From assembly GCF_003056055.1 (NCBI RefSeq), contig NZ_PYFP01000001.1, positions 682,001 through 746,000 of the forward strand: a stretch of 64,000 bases of DNA. The letters run 5' to 3'. This DNA is from Glaciimonas sp. PCH181. GTDB lineage: Bacteria; Pseudomonadota; Gammaproteobacteria; Burkholderiales; Burkholderiaceae_D. The position numbers and the translations under genes are program-made. Under the pieces are notes generated by a model that ran no database searches, was not told the origin of the DNA, and saw nothing but the letters and a program-made list of their open reading frames with translations. Below are positions 1 to 8,775 of this stretch, one piece after another (position 1 is the first letter of the stretch; each line of letters opens with the position of its first letter).

Positions 1-1089
1 CTTGCCGGTTACGGGATCGAATCCGAACTGCATTTTAATGAAACGCGCGACAAAGCCAATCTGTTCGCAACGATTGGTCCGCGTGACCGTGGCGGCGTGG
101 TGCTTTCTGGCCATACCGACGTGGTCCCGACAGACGGCCAGAACTGGACCAAACCGCCATTTGAGATGGTTGAAGAAGATGGTCGTCTGTATGGGCGCGG
201 CACGGCTGACATGAAATCGTTTATTGCCGTTGTGCTGGCTTTGGTTCCCGATTTTGTAAAAATGGATTTGCAGTTGCCGATTCATCTGGCCTTTTCCTAT
301 GACGAAGAAATCGGCTGTCTGGGCGTGCGCTCTTTACTAGCGTCGCTTAGTCAGCGGCCTATCAAGCCAATTGCCTGCATCATCGGTGAGCCAACCGAAA
401 TGCGAGTAGTTAGCGGTCATAAAGGAAAAATGGCAATGCGCTGCAAAGTGCACGGTACAGAAGGGCATTCTGCGTATGCGCCGTATGGCGTCAACGCCAT
501 CGAATATGCCGCTAAATTGATCAATCGTCTGTCACAGCTCGGCGAGAAGCTGGCCGAAGGTGAGATTAATCCGCGCTTCGATCCCCCGTTTAGTACTTTA
601 CAGACCGGCACGATTCAAGGCGGGCGCGCACTGAACATGATTCCTGGAGAGTGTCGATTTGACTTCGAGGTACGCACGCTGCCATTATTCGACCCACAGT
701 GTGTGGCGGACGATATCAAACATTTTGCTCAGCAAGAGCTATTGCCGAAAATGCAGAAAAAATCGGCAGCCAGCGATATTTCCTTTGACTTGCTATCTAG
801 TTATCCCGGTCTTGACAGTCCCGACGATTTATCTATCGTGCGTTTGCTGAAAATGATCATGGGGTCGGAGCGGGCTGAGACCGTTAGCTATGGCACTGAA
901 GGCGGCTTGTTTACTGCCGCAGGCATCCCCACGGTAGTCTGCGGCCCCGGCAGTATGGCGCAGGGTCATCAGCCGGATGAGTTTATTGCCGTAGCGCAGG
1001 TAGCATTATGCGAGCAATTTTTGCAGCGGCTAGGCGTGACGTTGTGCAGCGTTGATCATAGTATTTTGCTAGCCCCTGACAATAAATAA
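1..1089 (+). CDS. argE: Acetylornithine deacetylase (ArgE/M20 family), 5' end missing
   Basis: The reading frame is open from the first base of the window, so the N-terminus lies outside; 362 residues are visible. The M20 metal-binding motif SGHTDVVPTDGQNW is near visible residue 36, followed by YGRGTADMKSF (metal ligand Asp) and a catalytic Asp-Glu-Glu in FSYDEEIGC. GEPTEM and the C-terminal GPGSMAQGHQPDEF are typical of ArgE, which hydrolyses N-acetylornithine to ornithine and acetate in the cytoplasm. Its neighbours are an ABC amino-acid-type transporter and a HutD-like protein rather than arginine genes. A catabolic M20 deacylase acting on an imported N-acyl amino acid is therefore an alternative. 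Family assignment is firm; substrate is not. Confidence 0.88.
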   Translation, partial: LAGYGIESELHFNETRDKANLFATIGPRDRGGVVLSGHTDVVPTDGQNWTKPPFEMVEEDGRLYGRGTADMKSFIAVVLALVPDFVKMDLQLPIHLAFSYDEEIGCLGVRSLLASLSQRPIKPIACIIGEPTEMRVVSGHKGKMAMRCKVHGTEGHSAYAPYGVNAIEYAAKLINRLSQLGEKLAEGEINPRFDPPFSTLQTGTIQGGRALNMIPGECRFDFEVRTLPLFDPQCVADDIKHFAQQELLPKMQKKSAASDISFDLLSSYPGLDSPDDLSIVRLLKMIMGSERAETVSYGTEGGLFTAAGIPTVVCGPGSMAQGHQPDEFIAVAQVALCEQFLQRLGVTLCSVDHSILLAPDNK

Positions 1090-1223
1090 TATTGTTTACG
1101 ATTTTTTCGCTGGGTTACTCTGAGTTCAGTGTTTTTTCAGACTGCCCGGTTGTTTTTTGTTCTTCCTCACCGCATTGCGGCCCGTAAAACCACCTATAAA
1201 ACCTATAAATAATGGAGATAGTC

Positions 1224-2378
1224 ATGTCAAAATTAAATGTAAATTCACCGATCTGGAAACGTGCAAGCCGTACACTATTTTGCGCGATAGTCTTAACTGC
1301 CGTGACCAGCACGTCACAGATGGCTTTTGGACAAGATACGATTAAACTTGGTTTTATCGGACCGATGACGGGTGGCAATGCGCAGCAAGGCTTGGGTGCG
1401 CGCAATGGTTTTCTGCTGGCAATTAAGGAAGCAAACGCCAGCGGCTATCCGTATCGGGTTGAGGGCGTGGCGCTGGATGACGCCTCCGATCCGGCGGTGG
1501 GCGTGTCTGCCGCGCTTAAACTTGTTAATGATAATAAGGTTATCGCGGTAACCGCCCATTGGAACAGCCCGGTGGCGCTGGCAACCACGCCGGTATTCAA
1601 CCGCTATCAGATGCCAACCGTCATTTGGGGCGCGATCAGCCCTAAAATTACGGAGGCAAATATGCCCGTCGTGACCCGCGTTACGCCGACGCTTGAGCAG
1701 GAAAACAAGCCGTTGGCGGATTGGGCAGCGAAGTCATATAACAAGAAAAAAATGGCGATTGTTTCGGATACCAGTGACTATGGTGCGGCCAATACAGCAG
1801 CGATGTCTGAATATTTCACTGCTGCTGGCGGTACGATCATCAGCAAGGCTTCAGCGCCGGTCGGCACCACCGATTTCCAGTCAATGTTGACTAAGATCAA
1901 GGCTAGTAATCCGGATATTATTTACTTCGGTGGCGTTATTACAGAAGCAGCATTGATCCGCAAACAAATGACGGCGCTTGGCATGGCGCATATTCCGATG
2001 ATCGCAATTTCGGGTATTTATGATCCGAAGTATCTCGAAATTGCAGGTGCTGCTGCTGACGGAACGTTAGTAAGTTCACCAAAAATATCTGAGAGTGCTG
2101 CACTGCAAACTTTCCAAAAATCCTATGAAGCAGCTGGCTTCCCTGACGCTGCTGGTCCGTATGCAAAGTACGCTTACGACGCCACCAATATCATGTTGAA
2201 AGCGATTAAGGAAAACGGTTATAAAGACAAGGCCCAACTCGCCAAGGCTATTCGCAACATCAAGTATCAAGGCGTATTGGGATTAACCGAGTTCGATCAG
2301 CGCGGCCAAACCAAAGTACCTGTGACAGTGGATATTCAACAGGCGAAGGCCGGTAAATGGGTTGCATGGCAGCAATAA
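1224..2378 (+). CDS. Branched-chain amino acid-type ABC transporter, periplasmic binding protein
   Basis: A 384-residue LivJ-type (Peripla_BP_6) solute-binding protein. The start at 1224 is chosen because GGAG lies 7 bases upstream; the in-frame ATG at 1212 has no such site. Residues 1 to about 36 form a Sec signal peptide (basic WKRASR, hydrophobic FCAIVLTAV, cleavage after AFG). The mature protein begins DTIKLGFIGPMTGG, the usual family opening, and continues with NGFLLAIKEAN and the two-lobe Leu/Ile/Val fold. It would deliver the ligand to the permease/ATPase genes at 4086-7663. HutD-like and LysR genes interrupt the transporter set. The substrate is unknown; the neighbouring deacetylase suggests an amino acid derivative. 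Confidence 0.9.
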   Translation: MSKLNVNSPIWKRASRTLFCAIVLTAVTSTSQMAFGQDTIKLGFIGPMTGGNAQQGLGARNGFLLAIKEANASGYPYRVEGVALDDASDPAVGVSAALKLVNDNKVIAVTAHWNSPVALATTPVFNRYQMPTVIWGAISPKITEANMPVVTRVTPTLEQENKPLADWAAKSYNKKKMAIVSDTSDYGAANTAAMSEYFTAAGGTIISKASAPVGTTDFQSMLTKIKASNPDIIYFGGVITEAALIRKQMTALGMAHIPMIAISGIYDPKYLEIAGAAADGTLVSSPKISESAALQTFQKSYEAAGFPDAAGPYAKYAYDATNIMLKAIKENGYKDKAQLAKAIRNIKYQGVLGLTEFDQRGQTKVPVTVDIQQAKAGKWVAWQQ

Positions 2379-2414
2379 TCGCCAACTTTTCATAGCGCAT
2401 CAGGAGGCTTTTCA

Positions 2415-3032
2415 GTGTCGATTCGTTCACAACATTATCGTGCCACTGACTACCACGCCGTGGCGTGGAAGAATGGTCTTGGCACGACGCGGGAAATTAC
2501 CGACTCTGCGAACTCTGTCAGCAATGCAGACTTTATTTGGCGTCTCAGCCTGCCGGAAATTACTACGTCGGGCGCATTCTCCCGCTTTGAAGGCGTCGAC
2601 CGGCTGTTGCTGTTAATCGACGGCGGTGGACTGGAGTTGCGTTGCGGTCAACATGACGCGACGCTGTTGAATGCACCGCTGGATGCGGTTTATTTTAGCG
2701 GTGACGATGTCACAGAAAGCTATTTGCACAATGGGCCGGTGCGGGTATTTAATATCATGGGCGCACGAGAAAAAGTGCGCTTTTCGACATCAATACTGAC
2801 ATTGGGCACGACGCCTTTGCAACATCATCCGGCTGCGAACAGCACAACGCTGTTGTATTGCCTGAAAGGGCATTGCGAGGTTGGCTATGATGACATTTAC
2901 CACCAACTTAGCGAGCAGGAAACGCTGCGTATCGATACGTCGTCCGGTGCGTATCGGCTAGTCGCATCCGCTGCATCCGCTGCTGCAGCGACGATCATCA
3001 AAATTGACATCATTGACATCACGGATAGGTAG
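2415..3032 (+). CDS. HutD/Ves family protein
   Basis: A 205-residue cupin-fold protein of the HutD/Ves family. The GTG start at 2415 is preceded by AGGAGG 7 bases away. The family signature W-K-N-G-x-G-T-T-R-E-I is at residues 18-28 (AWKNGLGTTREI), with FIWRLSLPEI and GAFSRFEGVDRLLLLIDG following, both typical of HutD. Family members sit in histidine-utilisation operons (HutD in Pseudomonas) or elsewhere (Ves in E. coli), and the biochemical role is not settled. No hutH, hutU or hutI gene is visible here. Its place inside an amino-acid transport cluster suggests a role in sensing or limiting the catabolic flux. Confidence 0.85.
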   Translation: MSIRSQHYRATDYHAVAWKNGLGTTREITDSANSVSNADFIWRLSLPEITTSGAFSRFEGVDRLLLLIDGGGLELRCGQHDATLLNAPLDAVYFSGDDVTESYLHNGPVRVFNIMGAREKVRFSTSILTLGTTPLQHHPAANSTTLLYCLKGHCEVGYDDIYHQLSEQETLRIDTSSGAYRLVASAASAAAATIIKIDIIDITDR

Positions 3033-3034
3033 CC

Positions 3035-3979
3035 ATGGTCAACTACACCTTTAGACAGCTGAAGTACTTTGTCGCTACCGTCGAGTGCGGTAGTGTTTCT
3101 GAAGCATCGCGCCGCCTGTTTATTGCCCAGCCTTCGATTTCTTCGGCAATCAAAAGTCTGGAAGATAATTTCGGTATTCAATTTTTCATCCGACAACATG
3201 CGCAAGGCATCACACTCACGCCTGCCGGTATTCGTTTCCATCACAAGGCGCAAGAGTTGTTGCGAGTCTTGCGCGAGTTTGAACAAAACGCGCTGGCCGA
3301 TAACGATATCGTTTCCGGGCAAATTGATATCGGCTGTTTCGAAACGCTGGGACCGATCTACTTGCCAAAATTGATTGCTGAATTTAAACAAAGATATCCG
3401 GGTGTGACCTTGAATATCCGCGATGGCGACCAAAGCGATATGTTGAGCAGCATACGTTGCGGGCAACTTGATCTGGCAATTGTGTATAACCAGGAAATCG
3501 AACATTCTGAATTTGGTTCTTCATTACTGCTCAATGATCTGCATCCTTACATCATGTTGTCGGCCAATCATCCTCTGGCTAAACGGGATAGTGTTTCCCT
3601 AAAAGAAATCAGTAAAGAACCGATGATTTTGCTGGATTTATTGCCGAGCAAAAATTACTTTCTCGATGTTTTCCGTCTCTACGATTTAGCCCCCCGTATT
3701 GCCTTTCGTTCACCGTCATTGGAAATGGTGCGCGGTTTGGTGGGGCAGGGGCTGGGATTCTCGATCATGGTCAGCCAACCGGAAACCAGCGTGACATACG
3801 ATGGAAATCGCATCGTCTCGCTGAAAATCGATGAACCCGTCGACAGTATCAGCCTCTCCGCAGTGTGGTTGAAATCCAACCAGTTAACCAGACCAGCGCG
3901 GTTGTTTGTCGATTTTTGTCATCAAGTGTTGAATAAAGACTGCGTCGATAACAGCGATAAAGTGTTAAGTATTGAATGA
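3035..3979 (+). CDS. LysR-family transcriptional regulator
   Basis: A 314-residue LysR-type regulator, starting two bases after the HutD-like gene and so probably co-transcribed with it. The N-terminal winged helix is clear (FRQLKYFVATVECGSVSEAS, then FIAQPSISSAIKSLED at about residues 30-45). It is followed by a substrate-binding effector domain from about residue 90. It stands between the binding protein and the permease genes of the ABC system, so it most likely controls that transporter in response to its ligand. The stop at 3979 lies about 107 bases before the chosen livH start. Confidence 0.92.
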   Translation: MVNYTFRQLKYFVATVECGSVSEASRRLFIAQPSISSAIKSLEDNFGIQFFIRQHAQGITLTPAGIRFHHKAQELLRVLREFEQNALADNDIVSGQIDIGCFETLGPIYLPKLIAEFKQRYPGVTLNIRDGDQSDMLSSIRCGQLDLAIVYNQEIEHSEFGSSLLLNDLHPYIMLSANHPLAKRDSVSLKEISKEPMILLDLLPSKNYFLDVFRLYDLAPRIAFRSPSLEMVRGLVGQGLGFSIMVSQPETSVTYDGNRIVSLKIDEPVDSISLSAVWLKSNQLTRPARLFVDFCHQVLNKDCVDNSDKVLSIE

Positions 3980-4050
3980 TTTGTCAGTAAATAAACAAAT
4001 AAATGGAGAGTGGGTTTTTACGAGCACACCAATCCAGTACAGGAGATTTT

Positions 4051-4101
4051 ATGTTGGGTTACACACAGTATTTGCAGGGGGTAACATGGCAGCGGAATTA
4101 A
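4051..4101 (+). CDS. Possible 16-codon leader peptide overlapping the permease start
   Basis: ATG at 4051 follows a strong AGGAGA ribosome-binding site with ideal spacing. It opens a 16-codon frame (MLGYTQYLQGVTWQRN) that ends in TAA at 4099-4101. This frame overlaps, one register away, the permease start at 4086. It could be a leader that couples translation to the permease, a remnant of an older permease N-terminus, or chance. Only the site and frame are seen in the sequence; expression is inferred. Confidence 0.35.
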   Translation: MLGYTQYLQGVTWQRN

Positions 4102-5006
4102 CGCAGCAGTTGTTGAACTGGTTAGTGCTCGGCTGCGTATATGCGTTGCTGGCGATTGGTTTCAGCCTATTGTTTGGCGTGGTCAACGTGATCCATTTTT
4201 CGCACGGCGACGTCTCGTTAATGGCACCTTTCATCGCGTTAGCAGTGATTCCCATGGTCGAACCACTATTTGCGCATAGCGGCGCCGCGATTGCGCTGAC
4301 TATGGCGATGATCGTCGCGATTCTCGTTATCGGACTGCTCGGGATACTCATTGAACACATCGTGATTCGGCCATTGCGTGGCGCGCCAGCAATGATGCCG
4401 CTGGTCGCCACAGTTGCGCTGGGGATTTTGCTGCGCGAATTGATTCGGCGGTTCTACCCCGAAGGCAGCAGCCCGCATGCATTCTCGATGCCTTTTACCG
4501 GTTCGGCTTTTTCCATCGGCGAAGTCATGGTGAGTTGGTTTGTTGTCGTTGAACTGTCGATTACCGCAGCGTTGCTAGCAGGGCTGTTCTTCTTACTCAA
4601 GAAAACGGCGATTGGCGTGCGGATCCGTGCAGTGTCACAGGATAGAGAAGCGGCGCGTTTGATGGGCGTACGCTCCGACCGCGTGTTTAAAGCAACCTTC
4701 TTCATCGCCTCGGCAAGCGGTGCAATCGCCGGACTGTTCTATGCCGGAAACGTTGGCGCGACCCGTTTCGACTTCGGGATTCTGGCCGGATTGATGGGAT
4801 TCTCTGCCGCTGTTGTGGGTGGTCTTGGCAGCATTTTCGGCGCTGTTGTGGGCGGTTTGCTGATCGCCGGTGCTGAAACAATCGCGCAGTCAGTTATCCC
4901 GGATGGCGCAGCCTATCGTCAAGTCGTTGCATTTCTGCTGGTGATCATATTTTTGCTGTTCAAGCCAGAAGGCCTGCTCGGTAAAGTAGTTGTGGAAAAG
5001 GTATAA
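4086..5006 (+). CDS. livH: Branched-chain amino acid-type ABC transporter permease (LivH-like)
   Basis: A 306-residue inner-membrane permease of the LivH family with about eight hydrophobic helices. ATG at 4086 is chosen because a G-rich site (CAGGGGGTAAC) precedes it and MAAELTQQLLNWLVLGCVYALLA is the normal LivH opening. The longer frame back to 3972 would overlap the upstream regulator and add non-family sequence. The motif FGVVNVIHFSHGDVSLM near residue 34 and the EAA-like loop RAVSQDREAARLMGV near residue 178 (ATPase contact) identify the family. It pairs with the LivM-like protein encoded two bases downstream. The substrate is unknown. Confidence 0.92.
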   Translation: MAAELTQQLLNWLVLGCVYALLAIGFSLLFGVVNVIHFSHGDVSLMAPFIALAVIPMVEPLFAHSGAAIALTMAMIVAILVIGLLGILIEHIVIRPLRGAPAMMPLVATVALGILLRELIRRFYPEGSSPHAFSMPFTGSAFSIGEVMVSWFVVVELSITAALLAGLFFLLKKTAIGVRIRAVSQDREAARLMGVRSDRVFKATFFIASASGAIAGLFYAGNVGATRFDFGILAGLMGFSAAVVGGLGSIFGAVVGGLLIAGAETIAQSVIPDGAAYRQVVAFLLVIIFLLFKPEGLLGKVVVEKV

Positions 5007-5008
5007 CC

Positions 5009-6175
5009 ATGTCGACGCAATCAACTATAAAAGTGGCACCGCGCCGTGCGGCACCGATTGTCTTGCTACTGGAAACCAGTCTGGCGGTATGGCTGTATTT
5101 TTTCCTGATACTGGAATCATGGCCAATTTTGCTGGCGCTATTAATTTTGGGTGCGGGCGCGCTGCTCTACACGCAACGCAACCATGCAATCCAAAGTGCG
5201 ATAGCCGGTAGTTTTGCGCAATGTAAAACGCTGTCGTTAGTCTGGGCGACCGTGCTGGTGCTGGCGTATCCGTTTCTCCTGCAAGGAAATACGTATATAT
5301 TGCATTTATTGATCATATCGCAACTATATGCGGTACTTGCGCTGGCACTGAATTTTCAACTTGGCAGCGCAAATATTCCTAATTTCGCCACTGGCGCGTC
5401 GTATGGAATCGGTGCCTATACATCTGCGCTACTTGCCATCCATTGGGGCGTCAGCTTCTGGTGGTGTTTGCTGGCCTCGGCCGGTGTTGCGACGATCTTT
5501 GGATTTTTGCTTGGTATCCCGTGCATGCGAACTAAAAATTCGTATTTGGCGCTGGTGACAATTGCATTTGGCATCGTATTGCAACAGCTGATTAATAATG
5601 CTTCATGGACCGGCGGACCGAACGGGCTAGTGGGAATTCCTGCGCCGACGTTATTTGGGCATTCATTTTCCGATCCGATTTTGATTTTCGGGCAAAGCTT
5701 GCCCAGTCAGGTGAATTTTTTCCTCCTCGCATTCGCCTTGATTGTGGTCTCTGTTGTGGTGGCAAATCTGCTTCACAATTCGCGCGTCGGTTTGGCCTGG
5801 AATGCGTTGCGTACCGATGAACTGGCAGCAAGCGCGCAAGGCATTAACGTGACTTGGTACAAGATGCTGGCTTTTGCAGTGGATGCGTTTATGGCAGCAT
5901 TTGCCGGGACGATTTACGCGTTTTACGTGACCTATATTTCGCCCGATAATTTTACTTTTCTGGTATCGGTCACCATCATGACGATGGTGATTGTTGGCGG
6001 CATGGATAACGTGTTGGGCGTGATACTTGGGGCCTTTTTGCTGACCATATTGCCCGAGAAGTTTCGCGTGTTTTCGGATTATCGGCTGTTGATCTATGCG
6101 TCAGTGGTCATTTTGATGCTGATCGTGCGTCCTCAAGGCTTGATTCCAAAACAATTGCGTCATTACAAGGGATGA
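5009..6175 (+). CDS. livM: Branched-chain amino acid-type ABC transporter permease (LivM-like)
   Basis: A 388-residue membrane permease of the LivM family. It has an N-terminal extension of about 75 residues with extra hydrophobic segments before the conserved core, which begins around YILHLLIISQLYAVLALALN. Family landmarks are ATGASYGIGAYTSALLAI and the cytoplasmic loop NALRTDELAASAQGINVTWYKM. The C-terminus RPQGLIPKQL is typical. The stop codon overlaps the start of the ATPase gene by four bases (ATGA), which points to translational coupling. It forms the membrane channel together with the LivH-like protein. Confidence 0.92.
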   Translation: MSTQSTIKVAPRRAAPIVLLLETSLAVWLYFFLILESWPILLALLILGAGALLYTQRNHAIQSAIAGSFAQCKTLSLVWATVLVLAYPFLLQGNTYILHLLIISQLYAVLALALNFQLGSANIPNFATGASYGIGAYTSALLAIHWGVSFWWCLLASAGVATIFGFLLGIPCMRTKNSYLALVTIAFGIVLQQLINNASWTGGPNGLVGIPAPTLFGHSFSDPILIFGQSLPSQVNFFLLAFALIVVSVVVANLLHNSRVGLAWNALRTDELAASAQGINVTWYKMLAFAVDAFMAAFAGTIYAFYVTYISPDNFTFLVSVTIMTMVIVGGMDNVLGVILGAFLLTILPEKFRVFSDYRLLIYASVVILMLIVRPQGLIPKQLRHYKG

Positions 6176-6963
6176 GTATGGGCAAGATAATTTTACGTTG
6201 CGAGGGTGCCACTATTCGTTTCGGCGGCCTGACTGCACTCGATGATGTCAGTTTTGAACTGCCGCAAGGACATATCCTTGGCATCATCGGTCCGAATGGT
6301 GCCGGAAAGTCCACGTTATTTAATTTGTTGACGGGTATCTATAAGCCCAGTTCTGGTCGCGTCGAATTCATGGGGAAAAATCTGGTTGGCATCGCGCCGC
6401 ATCAGATTGTGCGCATGGGAATCAGTCGGACTTTTCAGTCTAGTCGATTGTTCGGCGATCTGAGCGTGCTCGATAATGTATTAATCGGCATGCATACCCA
6501 AACTACGACCGGCGTATTGCGCGCTATATTTTTGCCGTGGCGGTCCCGCCGGGAGCTGGCGATGGCAGCTGAACGCTCTGGCGAGTTACTGCGGATGGTG
6601 TCCGAAGAACTTTATGAAAAACGGTTTACGCTGGCCTCTGGTCTGGCGCAGGCTGACCGCCGCAGATTGGAAATTGCACGGGCATTGGCGGCTTCACCCA
6701 AACTATTATTGCTCGACGAACCATCGGCAGGGATGGACGACAAAGAAACCGATGCGCTGATCGCTGACATCCGGCGTTTACAGGCAATACAGCCAACGCT
6801 TTCCATCATTATTATCGAACACGATATGCGTTTGGTCGCCAGTCTGCCAGATTCGATTATGGTGTTCGATTTCGGTCAAAAAATTGAACAAGGAAGCTTT
6901 AATGATATCCGCAAAATCGAGCGCGTCCAGCAAGCTTATCTCGGGAGAGCCGCGCATGCTTGA
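6172..6963 (+). CDS. livG: Branched-chain amino acid-type ABC transporter ATP-binding protein (LivG-like)
   Basis: A 263-residue ABC ATPase. Walker A GPNGAGKST is at about residues 41-49, FQSSRLFGDLSVLDNV is the Q-loop region, Walker B LLLLDEPSAGMD is near residue 183, and the switch His is in IIIIEHDM. The ABC signature is not LSGGQ but a looser SGLAQADRRRLEIARAL. Similar degenerate signatures occur in LivG-like proteins, so loss of function is not implied. It powers uptake with the LivF-like partner, whose gene overlaps this one by eight bases. Confidence 0.92.
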   Translation: MSMGKIILRCEGATIRFGGLTALDDVSFELPQGHILGIIGPNGAGKSTLFNLLTGIYKPSSGRVEFMGKNLVGIAPHQIVRMGISRTFQSSRLFGDLSVLDNVLIGMHTQTTTGVLRAIFLPWRSRRELAMAAERSGELLRMVSEELYEKRFTLASGLAQADRRRLEIARALAASPKLLLLDEPSAGMDDKETDALIADIRRLQAIQPTLSIIIIEHDMRLVASLPDSIMVFDFGQKIEQGSFNDIRKIERVQQAYLGRAAHA

Positions 6964-7663
6964 ACTGGATAATGTTAGTAGCGCTTATGGCCGTGTGCCG
7001 ATGTTGCGCAACGTAATGCTGCATGTAAAGCAGGGCGAGCTGGTGTGTTTGCTGGGGCCAAACGGCGCAGGCAAGACAACCCTTTTCAGAGTGGTCACCG
7101 ATCTGGTCCATCCCACGGAAGGCAAGGTCACGATTTGTGGTAAGCAGGCAAGCGCTGTGGGAACGGAAAAAATTGCTTCGCTAGGAATCGGACTGGTGCC
7201 GGAAGGGCGACGTTTGTTTCCGCAACTGACAGTCCTGGAAAATGTGAGGTTGGGCTTCGATGCGGTCACTGGCGGCAACAATAAGCACGCGTTCGAACAA
7301 CGCTTGCAAGAGACGTGCGCTCTTTTTCCGCGTGTAAAAGAACGGTTGCTGCAAGGGGCCGGGACGCTATCCGGCGGTGAGCAAGCAATGGTCGCCTTGG
7401 TGCGCGCAATTATCGGCCAGCCGAAGATGATCATCATGGATGAACCGTCGCTAGGCCTTTCCCCCAAATTAATTGACGAGTATTTTGACATTACGCATGA
7501 AATCAATCGGCAAGGAACGACGGTTTTGCTGATTGAACAAAATGCGGAGAAGGGGTTAAGCATTGCGGATCGCGGTTATCTGATGGTGAAGGGACAGATC
7601 GTTGCCACCGATTCCGCAGAAGCATTGCTAGAAAGCGATGTCGTCAGGGACGCGTATTTTTAA
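6956..7663 (+). CDS. livF: Branched-chain amino acid-type ABC transporter ATP-binding protein (LivF-like)
   Basis: A 235-residue ABC ATPase. The start at 6956 is preferred over the open frame from 6884: GGGAGAG lies just upstream and MLELDNVSSAYGRVPML is the normal LivF opening. Walker A is GPNGAGKTT at about residues 36-44, the signature LSGGEQAMVALVRA is canonical, and Walker B is MIIMDEPSLGLSP. Together with the LivG-like protein it forms the nucleotide-binding pair of the transporter. It is the last gene of the cluster and is followed by a terminator hairpin at 7687-7727. Confidence 0.92.
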   Translation: MLELDNVSSAYGRVPMLRNVMLHVKQGELVCLLGPNGAGKTTLFRVVTDLVHPTEGKVTICGKQASAVGTEKIASLGIGLVPEGRRLFPQLTVLENVRLGFDAVTGGNNKHAFEQRLQETCALFPRVKERLLQGAGTLSGGEQAMVALVRAIIGQPKMIIMDEPSLGLSPKLIDEYFDITHEINRQGTTVLLIEQNAEKGLSIADRGYLMVKGQIVATDSAEALLESDVVRDAYF

Positions 7664-7686
7664 AACCCGCCGTCGTTAAGCCGAAA

Positions 7687-7733
7687 AAAATGAAGCTGAT
7701 TGCGGATGACGCAGCCAGCTTCATTTTGGTTTT
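7687..7733 (+). terminator. Bidirectional rho-independent terminator between convergent operons
   Basis: A perfect 12-bp inverted repeat (AAAATGAAGCTG at 7687-7698, CAGCTTCATTTT at 7716-7727) flanks a 17-base loop. The plus strand ends in TTTTGGTTTTAT and the minus strand in a run of T, so it can stop transcripts from livF and from the convergent sulfolactate operon. Confidence 0.8.
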
Positions 7734-7770
7734 ATAGAAGGCGCAGCTTATTACCAGCACCCTTCGACGA

Positions 7771-8775
7771 TTAACCTTCTCCCAGAGCCAGCAGCTGATT
7801 GAGCAGCGGCTCCTCTACCTCGATACCATCCGCCTCGGCGCGGCTTTGCAACGTTAAGCGGCGGTAGCCGGGCAGGCGGACCTCAGGATCGAGCAGCATC
7901 GTCGCAATCAATGTTTCCACGCGTTCGGCAAACACGTCGTTGCCCGCCAGCGCGCCAGGGTCTACAACCATAAAAGCCTGACCGATACGCGGCCGATTGC
8001 CAGTTTCGGCAAAAAACGAGTCCGCTTCGAAGCCGAACGCTGCGCCGGTCAGCGCGCAGCATAGCAACTCCACAATAAGCGCCAGCATCGCCCCTTTGAC
8101 TCCCCCGGCAGGCAGCATCATGCCGTCGAGTCCGGCTTGTGGGTCGGTAGTCGGATTGCCGTCTTTGTCCAGCGCCCAGCCCGCTGGGATGGCGGTTCCT
8201 GCCTGCGCCGCGACCATCAGTTTGCCACGGGCGACTTCTGATAACGACAGGTCGATCACTAACGGCGGTGTACCACGGCGCGGGAAAATAGCTGCGATTG
8301 GATTGGTGCCGAAGATGGCGCGGCGACCGCCCCAGGCAGGCATTGCCGCTGGCGAGTTGCTGAAAGCTAGCCCGACCATTCCGGCTGCGGCAATAGGTTC
8401 TAAATGATAAGCGGCTAAGCCAAAATGATGGCTACGGCTGACGCCAGCGAAGGCTACGCCGAATTCGCTGGCGCGTGAGATTGCTTCCGAGACGGCCAGT
8501 GCGCAGGCAGGAAAAGCGAGCCCTTCGTCGGCATCCACAAGGCAGGCGGCAGCCTTGGTATGGCCAACGCGCGGTACGGCGGCTCCGTTCACTCGCCCGT
8601 GGCGTAAATGGCTTGCGTATTGCGGCAGGCGCAAAAGGCCGTGGGAGGGCAGGCCCTGCGCCTGCGCCGTGACCAGAGCGGCGGCGGTAGAGCGTGCCAT
8701 CTCCGGCGAGGCGCCAGCGCGTATCAATACCGCTGCGGCGATGTCGTTCAGGCGATCAATGGATAACTGCGTCAT
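7771..8775 (-). CDS. comC: Malate/L-lactate dehydrogenase-family oxidoreductase, probable (R)-3-sulfolactate dehydrogenase
   Basis: A 334-residue NAD(P)-dependent oxidoreductase of the Ldh_2 (malate/L-lactate/ureidoglycolate dehydrogenase) family. Landmarks are LPSHGLLRLPQYASHL near residue 56, SRSHHFGLAAYHLEPIA near residue 118, GTNPIAAIFPR and LPAGGVKGAMLALIVELL. ComC, which interconverts 3-sulfolactate and sulfopyruvate, belongs to this family. The gene is the last of an operon with suyA and suyB and overlaps the symporter gene by four bases, so ComC is the best guess. Lactate, malate or ureidoglycolate dehydrogenase remain possible, as the family cannot be split by eye. In the known pathway ComC works with an (S)-sulfolactate dehydrogenase to racemise sulfolactate; no gene for that partner is in this window. 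Confidence 0.68.
   Translation of the reverse strand: MTQLSIDRLNDIAAAVLIRAGASPEMARSTAAALVTAQAQGLPSHGLLRLPQYASHLRHGRVNGAAVPRVGHTKAAACLVDADEGLAFPACALAVSEAISRASEFGVAFAGVSRSHHFGLAAYHLEPIAAAGMVGLAFSNSPAAMPAWGGRRAIFGTNPIAAIFPRRGTPPLVIDLSLSEVARGKLMVAAQAGTAIPAGWALDKDGNPTTDPQAGLDGMMLPAGGVKGAMLALIVELLCCALTGAAFGFEADSFFAETGNRPRIGQAFMVVDPGALAGNDVFAERVETLIATMLLDPEVRLPGYRRLTLQSRAEADGIEVEEPLLNQLLALGEG

Noticed and set aside
6640..6690. Possible inactive LivG because of its non-LSGGQ signature
   Set aside because: Degenerate signatures occur in this LivG branch, and Walker A, Walker B and the switch His are intact.
6985..7563. A 192-residue minus-strand frame opposite livF
   Set aside because: Shadow of a conserved ABC ATPase; Cys/Ser/Arg-rich composition and no motif.
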